Source of the DNA: Kappaphycus alvarezii
Lineage: Eukaryota > Rhodophyta > Florideophyceae > Gigartinales > Solieriaceae
DNA length: 64,000 nt
Direction: 5' to 3'
NCBI GenBank assembly: GCA_002205965.3
Contig: NADL03000527.1
Coordinates: forward strand, 215,725 to 279,724
The stretch's first letter is position 1, and each line of letters begins with the position of its first letter. A program made the position numbers and the translations under genes. Positions 40,876 through 50,367 of this stretch are shown here, piece by piece. The notes beneath the pieces were generated by a model. It was not told the origin of the DNA, did no database searches, and was given only the letters and a program-made list of their open reading frames with translations.

Positions 40876-43800
40876 ATGGCGCAAATGTTCCGTGCCTGTT
40901 TTAGCATCAAGCAGCTCAACATCATCTCCGATGCGATGTCAGAGAAGGCTCTTCGTCCTGTCGATAATGCCACTGTCGAAGTTATTGCGGAGGACATGAA
41001 AAGTTTTGGTTTTGACCAAGCGAAGAGAGGAACATTTATCATGGGAATCAAGACTTCGCATAGAGCTCACTTCAACGATGTCGCGCCCGGCTCTATGAAG
41101 GGAATGGTTTGGAACTTGAGCGCCAGGGAATTAGAAGCACTTCCATCCATAGATCTATGCACCTCACAAGCGGACGCCGAGTCGGATCTGAAAGAATTCA
41201 TTTTTATTGATGGCCGTCACCGACACAGGAGCATTGTTCAGGCCTTCTCCGATCGGGATGACATACTGGAAACGTACTTGTACTTTGATGTTTTCCTCAA
41301 TATACCTACAAGCCAGGCCTTAGTGATGTCTTACAACGCATCTCGCATTGCAAAATCGTCAGTTCCGTGCTTTCTCGACGAGTTGATCTGTATGAGAGGC
41401 CAGAAGTCCAAGCACGAATTACATTCTGCGATGAGGTTGTCGAAGAAACAGGTATCCGTTCTGAAGCATTTGAATGCCTGCATTACTCCCCTTTCACAGA
41501 GAGTGATCCAGCGTTGGCGCTCTTTGGGCCTCTTCTCGCTATCTAACATCATGGACAGGGGAAACAGAATGCTATGGACTCTTTGCATGCTTTTTCGCCT
41601 GGTACCATCAGATTGACGATGATGCGAAGGGGAAGAAAGAGCGCACTTTGCTCATCTCTTCACGCAGCTTCTTTGTATTCTCATTCCCGTTTGATGTTGG
41701 CTATGCAAGGATTTGTGTTCGCCGCTATTGTTGTTGTCTACCGGCAGGTTCACAAGAAAAATGGCTCCTTAAGCGCCGCGGGAGTTCTTGAAAGGGTATC
41801 CAGCAGCATTACGATCGCTATGCTGGATATACTACCGAGATGGAAAGCCGAAAACAACAGTCTATCAGATGCACAGAAAATGTTTTGGGCGCTTTTTGTG
41901 ACTTCGATTTCTTCCACTGCCCCATTTGATCAAGATTTGGAACAAGCTCATTCTAAATTTCGCGAGGTGTTGCAGGGTGTGGGTTCGGTCGAATTTGCTT
42001 GTGAAGATCTTGCACCAGCAAAACATCTATTCGACTCCATCCAGTCTCGTCTTTCCTCACCAGCTCGTGGCATGAAAATTGGGAAGGGCACAAAGAAGCC
42101 AGATGAAGCAACATCCCCCCAAAAAAGAAAATGCGAGTCGAAAGTCATGACGTATCTGACGTAATTGTTGAGGGGAAATCTCAAGAGGCTGCTGACGAAA
42201 TCACCGAAACGATCTCCGAATACATACCAAAGGGGAGTAGTCCCAACGTCATTGTTGCTCCGATCCCCCAAAACACCGTGGATACCAATCCAAAGCTCGA
42301 GGTGGTGGAACCTATTTTGAAAGTAAGGGAGAAACGCGCCTCGGTCGCAAAGGTGGTACATCTTACGTCAAAAGAAGTTATGGGGAGGGAAAAGATTCTT
42401 CAAATATCTGATGATAGCGTTGGAAGCACGGACGAGAAGTGTCTTGATGTTCGGAACGTGGAGAAAGTGAAGATGCATATGCCAGCACGTGAGGAAGCTG
42501 ATGAAGAGGTTGCAGACCGAACCGAAGACGATGCTGCAATTATGATTCTGCCTTCAAGCGCCCGCAGGCACCGAGAAAATACTCATTTAAGTGTTAGAAA
42601 GACTCGGAGTAGCGAAAGGCTGCGCTCTAAAAGGGACTTCTGCGATTCCCATCGCAGTAATGAGGTCAAGACGCAGCGCGAACAGGTCCCCTCGCAAAAG
42701 GCCAAACGAAAGAACTTCCCGGGAAAACGGGCATCTGAGCCTACCCCTCAACCGTCGAGTTCATGTGGACGTATTGATCCAGAAGTTCGACGCAAAATTG
42801 CGTGCGCCTCAAACTGTCTCGAGCTGGCTGATAAATACCTACAACAAATCGAAATCGTTCAGGTATCGCAGCATGAAGAGAGAATTCTCGAAATCGAGCC
42901 GGAACCTCTCCACAATGGAGCGAAGTGGATTGGCTTCTTCAAGTCCTATGATAACTGCTACGGACATACTGTCTCCGAAGTACTTGAAGAGATTTTCCTT
43001 AAGAACTATAACATGGAGTATGCCATAACAATGAACGAGACTGCCGTTATGTCTCCTGAGAAGTCATTTGGAAATGGAAAGCTTAAATTATACTCTCAGA
43101 CGATCGTTGTCTCGCCAGAGTTCGATGGGTCTTTGTCGAATATTGCTTCGACATGCATCTGCCACTTTTTGGTTTACGCTAATATCCTGAGATCCAAACA
43201 TCGCTTAAAATTCAGTCGTTGAGCTCCGAGGGTTTAGAAAGTGACCTTCACGCATTTCTCAAATTGGAGTTTAGCAAAATCATGCAGAGATTCCCTCGTT
43301 ATAAAATTCTCGACGTCACCGGCGAGGATACGGAGGTTCTCAAGGAATTTCTCACCGTGACCCGTCCATCATCTCCGACAGTTTTCCGAAAGGTCATGGC
43401 ATGGGTGTTCGATGGCCGGAGGTCGACATCAATTGGGGTCTTCGAGGCGTTGAGATCTATTGTCCTGAAGAAGTGCCATTGTGGTGGTCATTCGGTCCTT
43501 GGAAAACATAATGAAGGTGCTTTCAACCGCCATCCTGAAAGAGATAACCTTGACAGATCTGTTTCTGTTCCTTTTCTGATGACACTGCATCAGTCGGATA
43601 GAGTGATTTCCGAAATTGGTTTGAAGGCACATGTAAGCATTTTTCTAAGTAAGAACACCCCTACATCAGAGTCAGACTGTTACAAGAGGTTCAACGATGA
43701 TGGAACTCCGGTGGAACTTGGCGCTTTCATTTCGAAGGAGCAGGCCAGGGAAATAATCCAGCGTGGGGAAAGGCCTTTGCCATTGGTTCTTGGGCAGGCA

Positions 43801-44175
43801 TATTTAGTTGACTCAGAGAGTGGCGTCAAGGATCACAAGCATCGCCTATCGCCGTTTGAACAGCGGGAGCTGTTTGTAAGCGGTATAACAGATAAGCTGT
43901 ACTGGCTCTTTTTCCATGACGATAGCCTAGCTTCTAAATTCAACCACAACAGTGACGGCAGTTGCGTTGTCTACGAACGGCAGCTGGACCCCGCACAGCT
44001 CACGGAAATATACTCAGAAGGAACGAAAGCGCTAAAAAAGAACCACCTTGTTGTTCCGATGTTGTACCCCAAGCTATTGGAAAGGCTGTTGAAGTCCAAA
44101 CAATGCTACGAATGTCCTATATGTGGTGCTGTAGAACTACTAGTAGACTATGGAGCAAGTTACACATTCACTTAG
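40876..44175 (+). CDS. ParB-like (ParB/Srx fold) large protein, spliced, copy 1
   Basis: One gene model is favoured over the four overlapping open frames. The first exon from ATG 40876 has VDNATVEVIAEDMKSFGFD and FIFIDGRHRHRSIVQAF with Asp112, the DGxHR box of ParB/sulfiredoxin-fold proteins. A likely intron ends at CAG 41558 (CTAAC branch at 41542); donor GTATGA at 41390 gives matching phase 1, though the removed stretch still looks protein-like. The next exon (ECYGLFACFFAWYHQIDDD) joins VHKKNGSLSAAGVLERV across a 73-bp candidate intron at 41675-41747 in phase 0. Further shifts near 42110-42160 (a C6A6 run) and 43180 each fit one missing base or an unresolved intron. The middle is acidic then basic (likely disordered, nuclear). 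The C-terminal part has CHCGGH and ends near CYECPICG. Function is unknown; DNA binding is inferred from the ParB fold and basic region. Confidence 0.55.
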
Positions 44176-44292
44176 CGTGTCATCAACTTGGGAGTAAAGA
44201 ATGTAATCCGAAGCAATGGGGAGGTGCTAAAGGGTAAACAACTCGCAACCAAACAGTTAAGTTAAAAGAGCTTATTTTTCAGAGCACCATGA

Positions 44293-44327
44293 CACGTGTA
44301 TTCCAAAAAATTGCCAATTACACGTGG
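44293..44327. promoter_or_regulatory. CACGTG palindrome in the ParB-550 intergenic region, copy 1
   Basis: CACGTGTA, 19 bases, TACACGTGG. It lies 118 bp after the ParB-like gene and about 390 bp beyond the end of the convergent 550-codon gene. The duplicate is at about 53784-53818. The rest of 44180-44720 contains only a 101-codon plus frame (44324-44629) that a one-base difference breaks in copy 2, so I do not call it. Confidence 0.65.
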
Positions 44328-44720
44328 CAAAAAGGCTCCCTGTAAACAGGGGTTATGTGACGAGATATGGTAAGAAAAACCTCCTAACCGGTGGCGGTCT
44401 TGAAAACTCCTGGACTTTCATCCTTTCGCTGGGTTACATCAATGGTTTTGTGTACCAAACGGCAAAATTAGGGGTCCAGTCGTCCCCAATCGAGTTGTCG
44501 GTATCGCTGTCTAACTGTTTCAGGCATTTTTTTGCAGCACTTAGCGCAGTGAAGCAGCACGTTTCCTTGTTGAGGTGGCTCTTCGGCAACCAAGGCAACG
44601 CCTTAGATGACATTGCGCTACTCTCCTAAACCTAAAGAACTGGGGTCTCAGCTAACAAAAGTAATTTATATCGGGCAGTGAAGAGAAAAAAAGTAGAGCA
44701 ATTTAATTAGAAACTAACAG

Positions 44721-46373
44721 TTATAGCTTTTTCAATTCTTCGTCAATTTGGCGATCCATTTCTTCGTCAAAGTCCATATAACTACTCTCATCGCTCTCGG
44801 AGCTCTTTTGAGAGGAACATTCGCTCCTATTATCCTTAGGAGGACCTCGGCTTATCGCGGATTTCGTTTTCATCACAGGTTCCTTCTGAACAATTTGTTG
44901 CCTGCTTGACTGGGCATCACTCTCACCCGGTGGCGATTCGTTTTTCCTCTGAGCTGTGGTCTTAGAAACTGAACCTTTTTTGCTCGGTATAAGTTTAGGA
45001 GAGCCAGAGGTACCTGCTGTGCCTCTTTGGAAAGGTCTCTTCTTGGGGCGTATTTTCTTGAGAGTAGATTTTGCGGGTGCCGATGACTTAGTAGTCCCTT
45101 TTTCGGAAAAACTTTCCTTAGACGCTTCATGAGCAGCAGAAACTTCTCGCGAACTATTCGTAGTGTCATTTTTGGGTCCTTTACTGCTTTTGGGAACGGT
45201 GGACCCTGAGACCGGACGCGCTTTCGACGACACTTCTTTCAGCTTGGAATGGTCGTTCTCATTCCAACCGATTTTTGACCCCATAATGAACCCAGGTAAA
45301 GATGATATGATTTGTTGGAGGTTGTCCACAGCGTTCCTCTCAACGCCGGCTGCCCTTTGGTCTACTTTCAACTTCTTCATGAACGATGACCAACGATCGG
45401 AGGCATTAGAACCATGCACTGCGGATCGATATGGGCCGAGACATCCAGAAAAAATTAAAGGATTTAGGGGAAGCACGAAGCAGTCCACCACCTCATTAAA
45501 GGAGAAAACTGACGCCCCTGGCGGAGAGGAAGACTTGGGAACGTCAATATTCAAGGGGAGCGTGATTTGAAGGAATCGGCTGGATCCTTGCTCCACTTCG
45601 TAAGCTTGAAGTCCATTTGAGTCCAGGGGCTCTTCGTCAAAAACGACTCTCATGAGCTCCTTAGGGCCCTGACTGGGAAGCGTGAACCTGTAGAAACCTT
45701 CTAGGGACGGTAATATGTTCAGCAGGTCGTTCGAGTCATATCCCCTTCCCTTTGAAAGAAACTCAATCCACTTCACAAGCGATCGAGGGGTAGCGGACGG
45801 ATACCACATCACCCATTGATTTTGCGTCTTGCATCCTTTCATAGGCAGTTTGCGATCCAGTTGATCACGATTCGCCTTCGGCAATACGCACACGGTGAGA
45901 AATGCACGTGTCAGAACGAAGCGGCTCACTGCAAGAGTCCCTATCCAAATCATCGCTGCCTCCTTTCCGGGGCGAATGTCGCCGTCTTCGAATTTTTCAA
46001 TTTTTAGCATATTAAGGTTGAGTTTGAAGTTTTGCGATCCATTTTCTCCCGAATAGTCACTAAGTAAAGAGTTTTTGTTCTCGTAGCACTGGACATCCAA
46101 GCTGTACTCCGTTCGGTATGTCGTGTCCACTAGGCGGAGTTCATTTTCAGGGGATCGAGTGACGAAACCAGGTATTGAATTGGGAATTTCTTTGCCCTTT
46201 GAGAAGAATACGACGGGGATCTGTACAGCGCCAACGTTAATTTTTGGGAGATATTCAGCAAGGAGAAGGGCTTGCGGGGTGCCAGGCTCCATCATCGTGC
46301 GACTATCGTCATTGAAGAAGAGAATGCCACTCAAGCTCTTACTGTTAGAGATGTTGGTGAGTTTGGAAAACAT
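44721..46373 (-). CDS. Unrecognised 550-aa protein, family X paralogue 1, copy 1
   Basis: 550 codons from ATG 46373, no intron needed. The N-terminal two thirds share three ordered blocks with the neighbouring 407- and 391-codon proteins: AAMIWIGTLAVSRFVLTRAF (about residue 135), WVMWYPSATPRSLVKWIEFL and LPSLEGFYRFTL. This paralogue alone has a long C-terminal tail rich in Ser, Lys and Pro (KKIRPKKRPFQR) ending in an acidic segment (MDFDEEMDRQIDEELKKL), which suggests a nuclear, disordered, possibly nucleic-acid-binding tail. No catalytic motif is recognised. It is transcribed divergently from the 407-codon gene across 503 bp that contains a CACGTG palindrome, so the two are probably co-regulated. 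Confidence 0.75.
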   Translation of the reverse strand: MFSKLTNISNSKSLSGILFFNDDSRTMMEPGTPQALLLAEYLPKINVGAVQIPVVFFSKGKEIPNSIPGFVTRSPENELRLVDTTYRTEYSLDVQCYENKNSLLSDYSGENGSQNFKLNLNMLKIEKFEDGDIRPGKEAAMIWIGTLAVSRFVLTRAFLTVCVLPKANRDQLDRKLPMKGCKTQNQWVMWYPSATPRSLVKWIEFLSKGRGYDSNDLLNILPSLEGFYRFTLPSQGPKELMRVVFDEEPLDSNGLQAYEVEQGSSRFLQITLPLNIDVPKSSSPPGASVFSFNEVVDCFVLPLNPLIFSGCLGPYRSAVHGSNASDRWSSFMKKLKVDQRAAGVERNAVDNLQQIISSLPGFIMGSKIGWNENDHSKLKEVSSKARPVSGSTVPKSSKGPKNDTTNSSREVSAAHEASKESFSEKGTTKSSAPAKSTLKKIRPKKRPFQRGTAGTSGSPKLIPSKKGSVSKTTAQRKNESPPGESDAQSSRQQIVQKEPVMKTKSAISRGPPKDNRSECSSQKSSESDESSYMDFDEEMDRQIDEELKKL

Positions 46374-46403
46374 GGGGAGATGGTAAAGGAGGAGGCTGAA
46401 TGT

Positions 46404-46500
46404 AGATGGATGGTAGAGGAGGAAGATGGATGGTAGAGGAGGAAGATGGATGGTAAAGCAGAAAGATGGATGGTAAAGCAGAAGGGTGAATGTACATGGA
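46404..46500. repeat. Minisatellite upstream of family X paralogue 1
   Basis: About four units of a 19-20 bp G/A-rich repeat (agatggatggtagaggagga), just 5' of the minus-strand start codon. The duplicate is at 55894-55990. Confidence 0.85.
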
Positions 46501-46581
46501 TGGATTTTGGTAGCGATGGGACTGGGACTCGCAGTGTGTCAAGTGGAAGGATGGGCGTGGTATATATCTATTTTCAATGTC

Positions 46582-46627
46582 CACGTGTGTCCACGTGTAA
46601 TTTGAATTTTTTCGATTTACACGTGTG
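46582..46627. promoter_or_regulatory. CACGTG palindrome in divergent promoter, copy 1
   Basis: Two left arms (CACGTGTgtcCACGTGTA), a tttgaattttttcg core and a TACACGTGTG right arm. It sits about 210 bp from the 550-codon gene start and 250 bp from the 407-codon gene start, suited to control both. The duplicate is at 56072-56117. Confidence 0.7.
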
Positions 46628-46876
46628 TTCTGAATTTTTCAGAATTATGCAGAATTTACAGGTCAACCTCATCACTCTTCTCTTCCCGCCCCATTCTTAA
46701 TCAACGGCTCTTTCACACCCCGGCCACCTTTCCATACCCGCCCCCACTTACCCGTCCTCCAACTCTTATCGGCACACCCACTCATTTATCTTGGCCGACC
46801 TGCCACAATTTTTACAGAACACACGCCCACTCTTTCTTTTCACTCACCCTCTACTGAAACCTATACGCTAGCAGCA

Positions 46877-48100
46877 ATGTTTATCACCACCGAACTTGCT
46901 GGCTCCAGTGTATGTGGTATCCTTTTGTACTATTCCAATCCTTCCAGAACTCGTCCTACTCGAAACACATGGCCACTTTCTGCGGTATTAAGGGACGACA
47001 TTCGTCTATTACTCACCCACAACTGCCTACCCGAATTGATGCTTGTTTATTACAAGACAGGTCCTTCTGAAGCTCCGACAGTTGTGAATTGCCACATTTT
47101 TGTGAAGGAAGGTACAATCAATCTTCTTCTTCCAGATGGGACGTCGGCAGCCGTGGATATGGACTCGCATAAAAGCCACAATAACCGCTGCCTCTCTGCT
47201 AAATTCCCATTTAGGGAGATTCCTGTACCCACTGGAATATTAAGGGATACGAATGGGGAATCACATAGATCGGATACTGAATGGAAGGTTTCGTGGGAGC
47301 TGCTACATCCATTCTTCCATTCCTTTCGGGGAGTGGATCTGGCGAAAACTTGGATCGGATGCCTCATTCTCCACCAAGCTGCATGCCTTCAAGAGCTCTT
47401 ACGCGTCATGAAGCTTCCCTGGGATGCGCAGAATGCACTTTACCAACAAGTGGAAGCAGAAAATGGAGATGACCAAGCTATTGATGAATCTGCACCATTC
47501 ATTTGCTGGATATGGTGGTCTTTATCGAAACCAGTAGATTTAGGTGCTTTCCTCAATTGCCTTTACGATCAGGAAAAGCTATCGTTCGATTATCTGAAAG
47601 AAGTCCTCTGTGAAACACATCCATTTCGCTCGGGATTCTATCGGATTTTGCTGTCGGAAGAGGTCAAGAAGGACGATAATGACCATGATATCATGATTCT
47701 CTGGCACACAGAGTCGTTCCTTCAATATGAGATCACGGTCACTTCTGGGAGGGATGAATCGTTGGAGGCGAATAAGTTTGGGCCTAATTGTTTGAAAAGA
47801 GTCCGAATGACGCTGCAAAACGCATCTGTTATTCCTCTCCCAGCAGGACAGTCCTCTTCATACTGGGATGCCAGCCGATCACTGGGTCGGCAGACGAGTT
47901 TCCTTGTGAAAACATCGTTCCATAAGCTCCCATGCTCTTTCAGTCCTGTTAGTAACCCCTTGATGTCGCCCCAGGAGGCTGCGCTTTGGACGGACCACCG
48001 CCTTGGTCCGTCTCGGAAACTTGCCGGCCCGCTGCGACAATGTTTCGAGGCAGAGGGGCTACTGGGATTATCAATGCTATGGAAAGTAGTAGATGAGTAG
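46877..48100 (+). CDS. Unrecognised 407-aa protein, family X paralogue 2, copy 1
   Basis: 407 codons from ATG 46877, unspliced. Family X blocks: DLAKTWIGCLILHQAACLQE (about residue 155), CWIWWSLSKPVDLGAFLNCL and HPFRSGFYRILL. The N-terminus (SSVCGILLYYSN) resembles SKSLSGILFFND of the 550-codon paralogue. There is no signal peptide, transmembrane segment or known catalytic motif. It ends 24 bp before the convergent stop of the 391-codon gene. Similarity is too low to be seen without aligning the blocks, so the family is old even though the duplication is young. Confidence 0.75.
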   Translation: MFITTELAGSSVCGILLYYSNPSRTRPTRNTWPLSAVLRDDIRLLLTHNCLPELMLVYYKTGPSEAPTVVNCHIFVKEGTINLLLPDGTSAAVDMDSHKSHNNRCLSAKFPFREIPVPTGILRDTNGESHRSDTEWKVSWELLHPFFHSFRGVDLAKTWIGCLILHQAACLQELLRVMKLPWDAQNALYQQVEAENGDDQAIDESAPFICWIWWSLSKPVDLGAFLNCLYDQEKLSFDYLKEVLCETHPFRSGFYRILLSEEVKKDDNDHDIMILWHTESFLQYEITVTSGRDESLEANKFGPNCLKRVRMTLQNASVIPLPAGQSSSYWDASRSLGRQTSFLVKTSFHKLPCSFSPVSNPLMSPQEAALWTDHRLGPSRKLAGPLRQCFEAEGLLGLSMLWKVVDE

Positions 48101-48126
48101 CACAGAAACAGAATAAAATTTATTTA
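48101..48126. terminator. Overlapping bidirectional polyadenylation signals
   Basis: aataaaatttattta at 48112-48126 contains AATAAA on plus (48112-48117) and on minus, between two convergent genes whose stops are 24 bp apart. The duplicate lies at about 57601-57615. Confidence 0.6.
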
Positions 48127-49299
48127 TCTTTTCACCACTATGGTCGTTTTCACTAGTTTACGAATATCAAGGAACGAAGATAGGTTCTTTAAACCTTGGC
48201 GTACTAGGGTTTTCTGACGATTGGCGTCCACTTCTTTTGCAACATTATCGCACCATGCCTTTCTCGTCCACTGGTAGCTCTGAGACCTTACCACACCAGC
48301 CCCAATGCATGTTTCTAGAGATGAGTTAATGAAAACAAGGTTCACAGACTTATGTTCAAACGATATCTCCGCTATTTGCGTTCCTTCTACTTTCAGATGA
48401 AATGCAATAGGTACCGTCACTGAAATAGAGGCCACATCATCATAAAGAAGATCTGAAGTGTCCACAGGGTAGGGAGCGTCCGATTCGTCATCCAGGTAGA
48501 TCTTATCGTTCCCCACGACAGCTGAGTAGAAACCAGTATAATGAGGAAAAGACCGTAGCAAAGGAGTAGCAATATGAATTGGGACTCTTTTCATGGAATA
48601 GACATTTCGTATAAACTCCCTTAAATTCAGTGGCTTTGGAGTTTGCCACCACACAAAAAGGTTCCCCTCTCGATTAACTTTCGTTGGAACAAAGGCTTGC
48701 GCTTTTTTAGGACGATTCATGCATATTTCTAATAAAGCACGTGTGCTCATGTGGTGAATGACGGTTAGCGCCGCAATCCATTCCTTGGCAATCCGCTCTC
48801 CATTCAAAGAACTGTCTTGGTCATAAAATTGGCCGATATTGCTCGTCTGTAGTTTCATCATAGGGAGTTCTGAGTGATCGGAGAGTATTGGACACCTGAC
48901 GTTGTATCCAGTCGCATATGTTATCAAAAGAATTTGATGGTTGATAAGTCTGCAAGGTTCGAAGTTCAACCGCCAGTACATATGTTTGTTTTCTTTCAGG
49001 CGAAACTCTTCCCTTTGCCAGGACAAGGCACCCTCAATAATTTCGGGAGAGGCGGCGTTCGGAAAATGGACTAATGTCACCAGAGAAAGAACTCCGGTCC
49101 GATTGCGAATAAATCCTTTCAGACGAAGGCTTGGTGGCGCGAAACCCCTATATTCGGTGTTGTACTCCTCGTAGTCGAATACCACTGCCGGAAAGGTAGA
49201 TGGGTAAGGTGAGCTAGAGCGTTGGGGAATACTTTGGGACGGTTTTTCGGCTACGCAAAACATTTTCTTCGAAATGTTTATCAACTGTTGATGAGCCAT
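48124..49299 (-). CDS. Unrecognised 391-aa protein, family X paralogue 3, copy 1
   Basis: 391 codons from ATG 49299. Family X blocks: RIAKEWIAALTVIHHMSTRA (about residue 170), LFVWWQTPKPLNLREFIRNV and FPHYTGFYSAVV, then a beta-rich C-terminal half ending in basic residues (KTTIVVKR). There is no recognised domain. The segment upstream of 49320 is the duplication junction, so this copy has lost its native promoter with the CACGTG palindrome and faces repeat DNA instead. It may therefore be expressed differently from copy 2. Confidence 0.75.
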   Translation of the reverse strand: MAHQQLINISKKMFCVAEKPSQSIPQRSSSPYPSTFPAVVFDYEEYNTEYRGFAPPSLRLKGFIRNRTGVLSLVTLVHFPNAASPEIIEGALSWQREEFRLKENKHMYWRLNFEPCRLINHQILLITYATGYNVRCPILSDHSELPMMKLQTSNIGQFYDQDSSLNGERIAKEWIAALTVIHHMSTRALLEICMNRPKKAQAFVPTKVNREGNLFVWWQTPKPLNLREFIRNVYSMKRVPIHIATPLLRSFPHYTGFYSAVVGNDKIYLDDESDAPYPVDTSDLLYDDVASISVTVPIAFHLKVEGTQIAEISFEHKSVNLVFINSSLETCIGAGVVRSQSYQWTRKAWCDNVAKEVDANRQKTLVRQGLKNLSSFLDIRKLVKTTIVVKR

Positions 49300-50367
49300 A
49301 GCGGGTAAAGTGATTTTCTAGCTCAAGAAACATAGGACTTATGGATAAATGACATTGAGGGCCATCCGCACTTGTTTCTAACTGACATGATGTAGCAATG
49401 GTAAAGAGATTTTTGACCTCTACAAGGCTCATAGAACTTGAGCGTCATTCTAGGCTCTATTTCTATAAAAATGATCATGAAATCTATCACAAACGGCAGG
49501 GTTTTAGCGTATTTATTACAACAGAGAGATTGTAGTTTGCCATTCCTGGTCTTATTTGCAAAACAATGATCATAAAGTCTACCTTGCATGGCCTTGAAAT
49601 TTCAGTTCGGAATGAGAGAATTTGGAGCGAGCCGTCATTTCTGCATATTGTGTTTTGAAAGAAATGGCAGCGAAGATCATCCGGACATATTTCTATCTGA
49701 CATGATTTCACCATGCAAAAGAGGTTTTGGACAACAACGACTTTCTGTGAAATACAAAGTCTTTCCCGGTTCTGTTTACATAAAAATGGCCATAACGTCC
49801 ATCATATACGGCTTTAGGGTTTTAGGGTTTTTTTTCACCATGCAAAAGAGGTTTTGCACAACAACGACTTTCTGCGAAATACAAAGTCTTTCCCGGTTCT
49901 GTTTACATAAAAATGACCATAACGTCCATCATATACGGCGGGGGATTCGTAGTGTGTAATTTCCGGTTCTACTTCCAAAAACATGTTCATAACGTCGAAA
50001 TAAAACGGCCAGGAGCCGGCGGGTTGCAATGGAGAGAGTTCAGAGCAGGCTGCACATATAGTTCTTGGATTTAGGGGTTTTCAATTTGGGTTTCATTCTT
50101 GATTTCAGTTGCCACGTGTATATCACAATTTTTAGAATTACAACTGTAAAATCAATAGTCAGTTACTATTTGCTTTGATTTGATTCTGCGCTTGCAATTA
50201 ATTTGGGTACTTAAAGTCCAACGTTTTTCTTCCGTCTCTTCCTTCTCCCTCTCCAAACATATCCACATCTACCCTGCATCTCCACCCGCACCTATATCAG
50301 AATCAACAGATTATATTTCTCTACTAACTTAACTCGTTGCATACCTCTCTAAACATCTCTCTTCCAA

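Larger units (their letters stand above)
39831..49320. repeat. Tandem segmental duplication, copy 1 (9.49 kb)
   Basis: This segment is repeated head to tail at 49321-58811. I could spot only about 16 differences over 9.49 kb: a few substitutions, several one-base indels and one 3-bp indel. The block contains the ParB-like gene and the three paralogous genes. The junction reads ...tgattttcta|gctcaagaaa with no spacer. Confidence 0.95.

Noticed and set aside
42100..42165. Programmed -1 frameshift at the CCCCCCAAAAAAG run in the ParB-like gene
   Set aside because: In the reading frame the run does not form a canonical X-XXY-YYZ slippery heptamer; a missing base or intron is simpler.
44324..44629. 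101-codon plus frame after the ParB-like gene
   Set aside because: A one-base difference destroys it in the duplicate copy and it shows no motif; the region is better read as intergenic.
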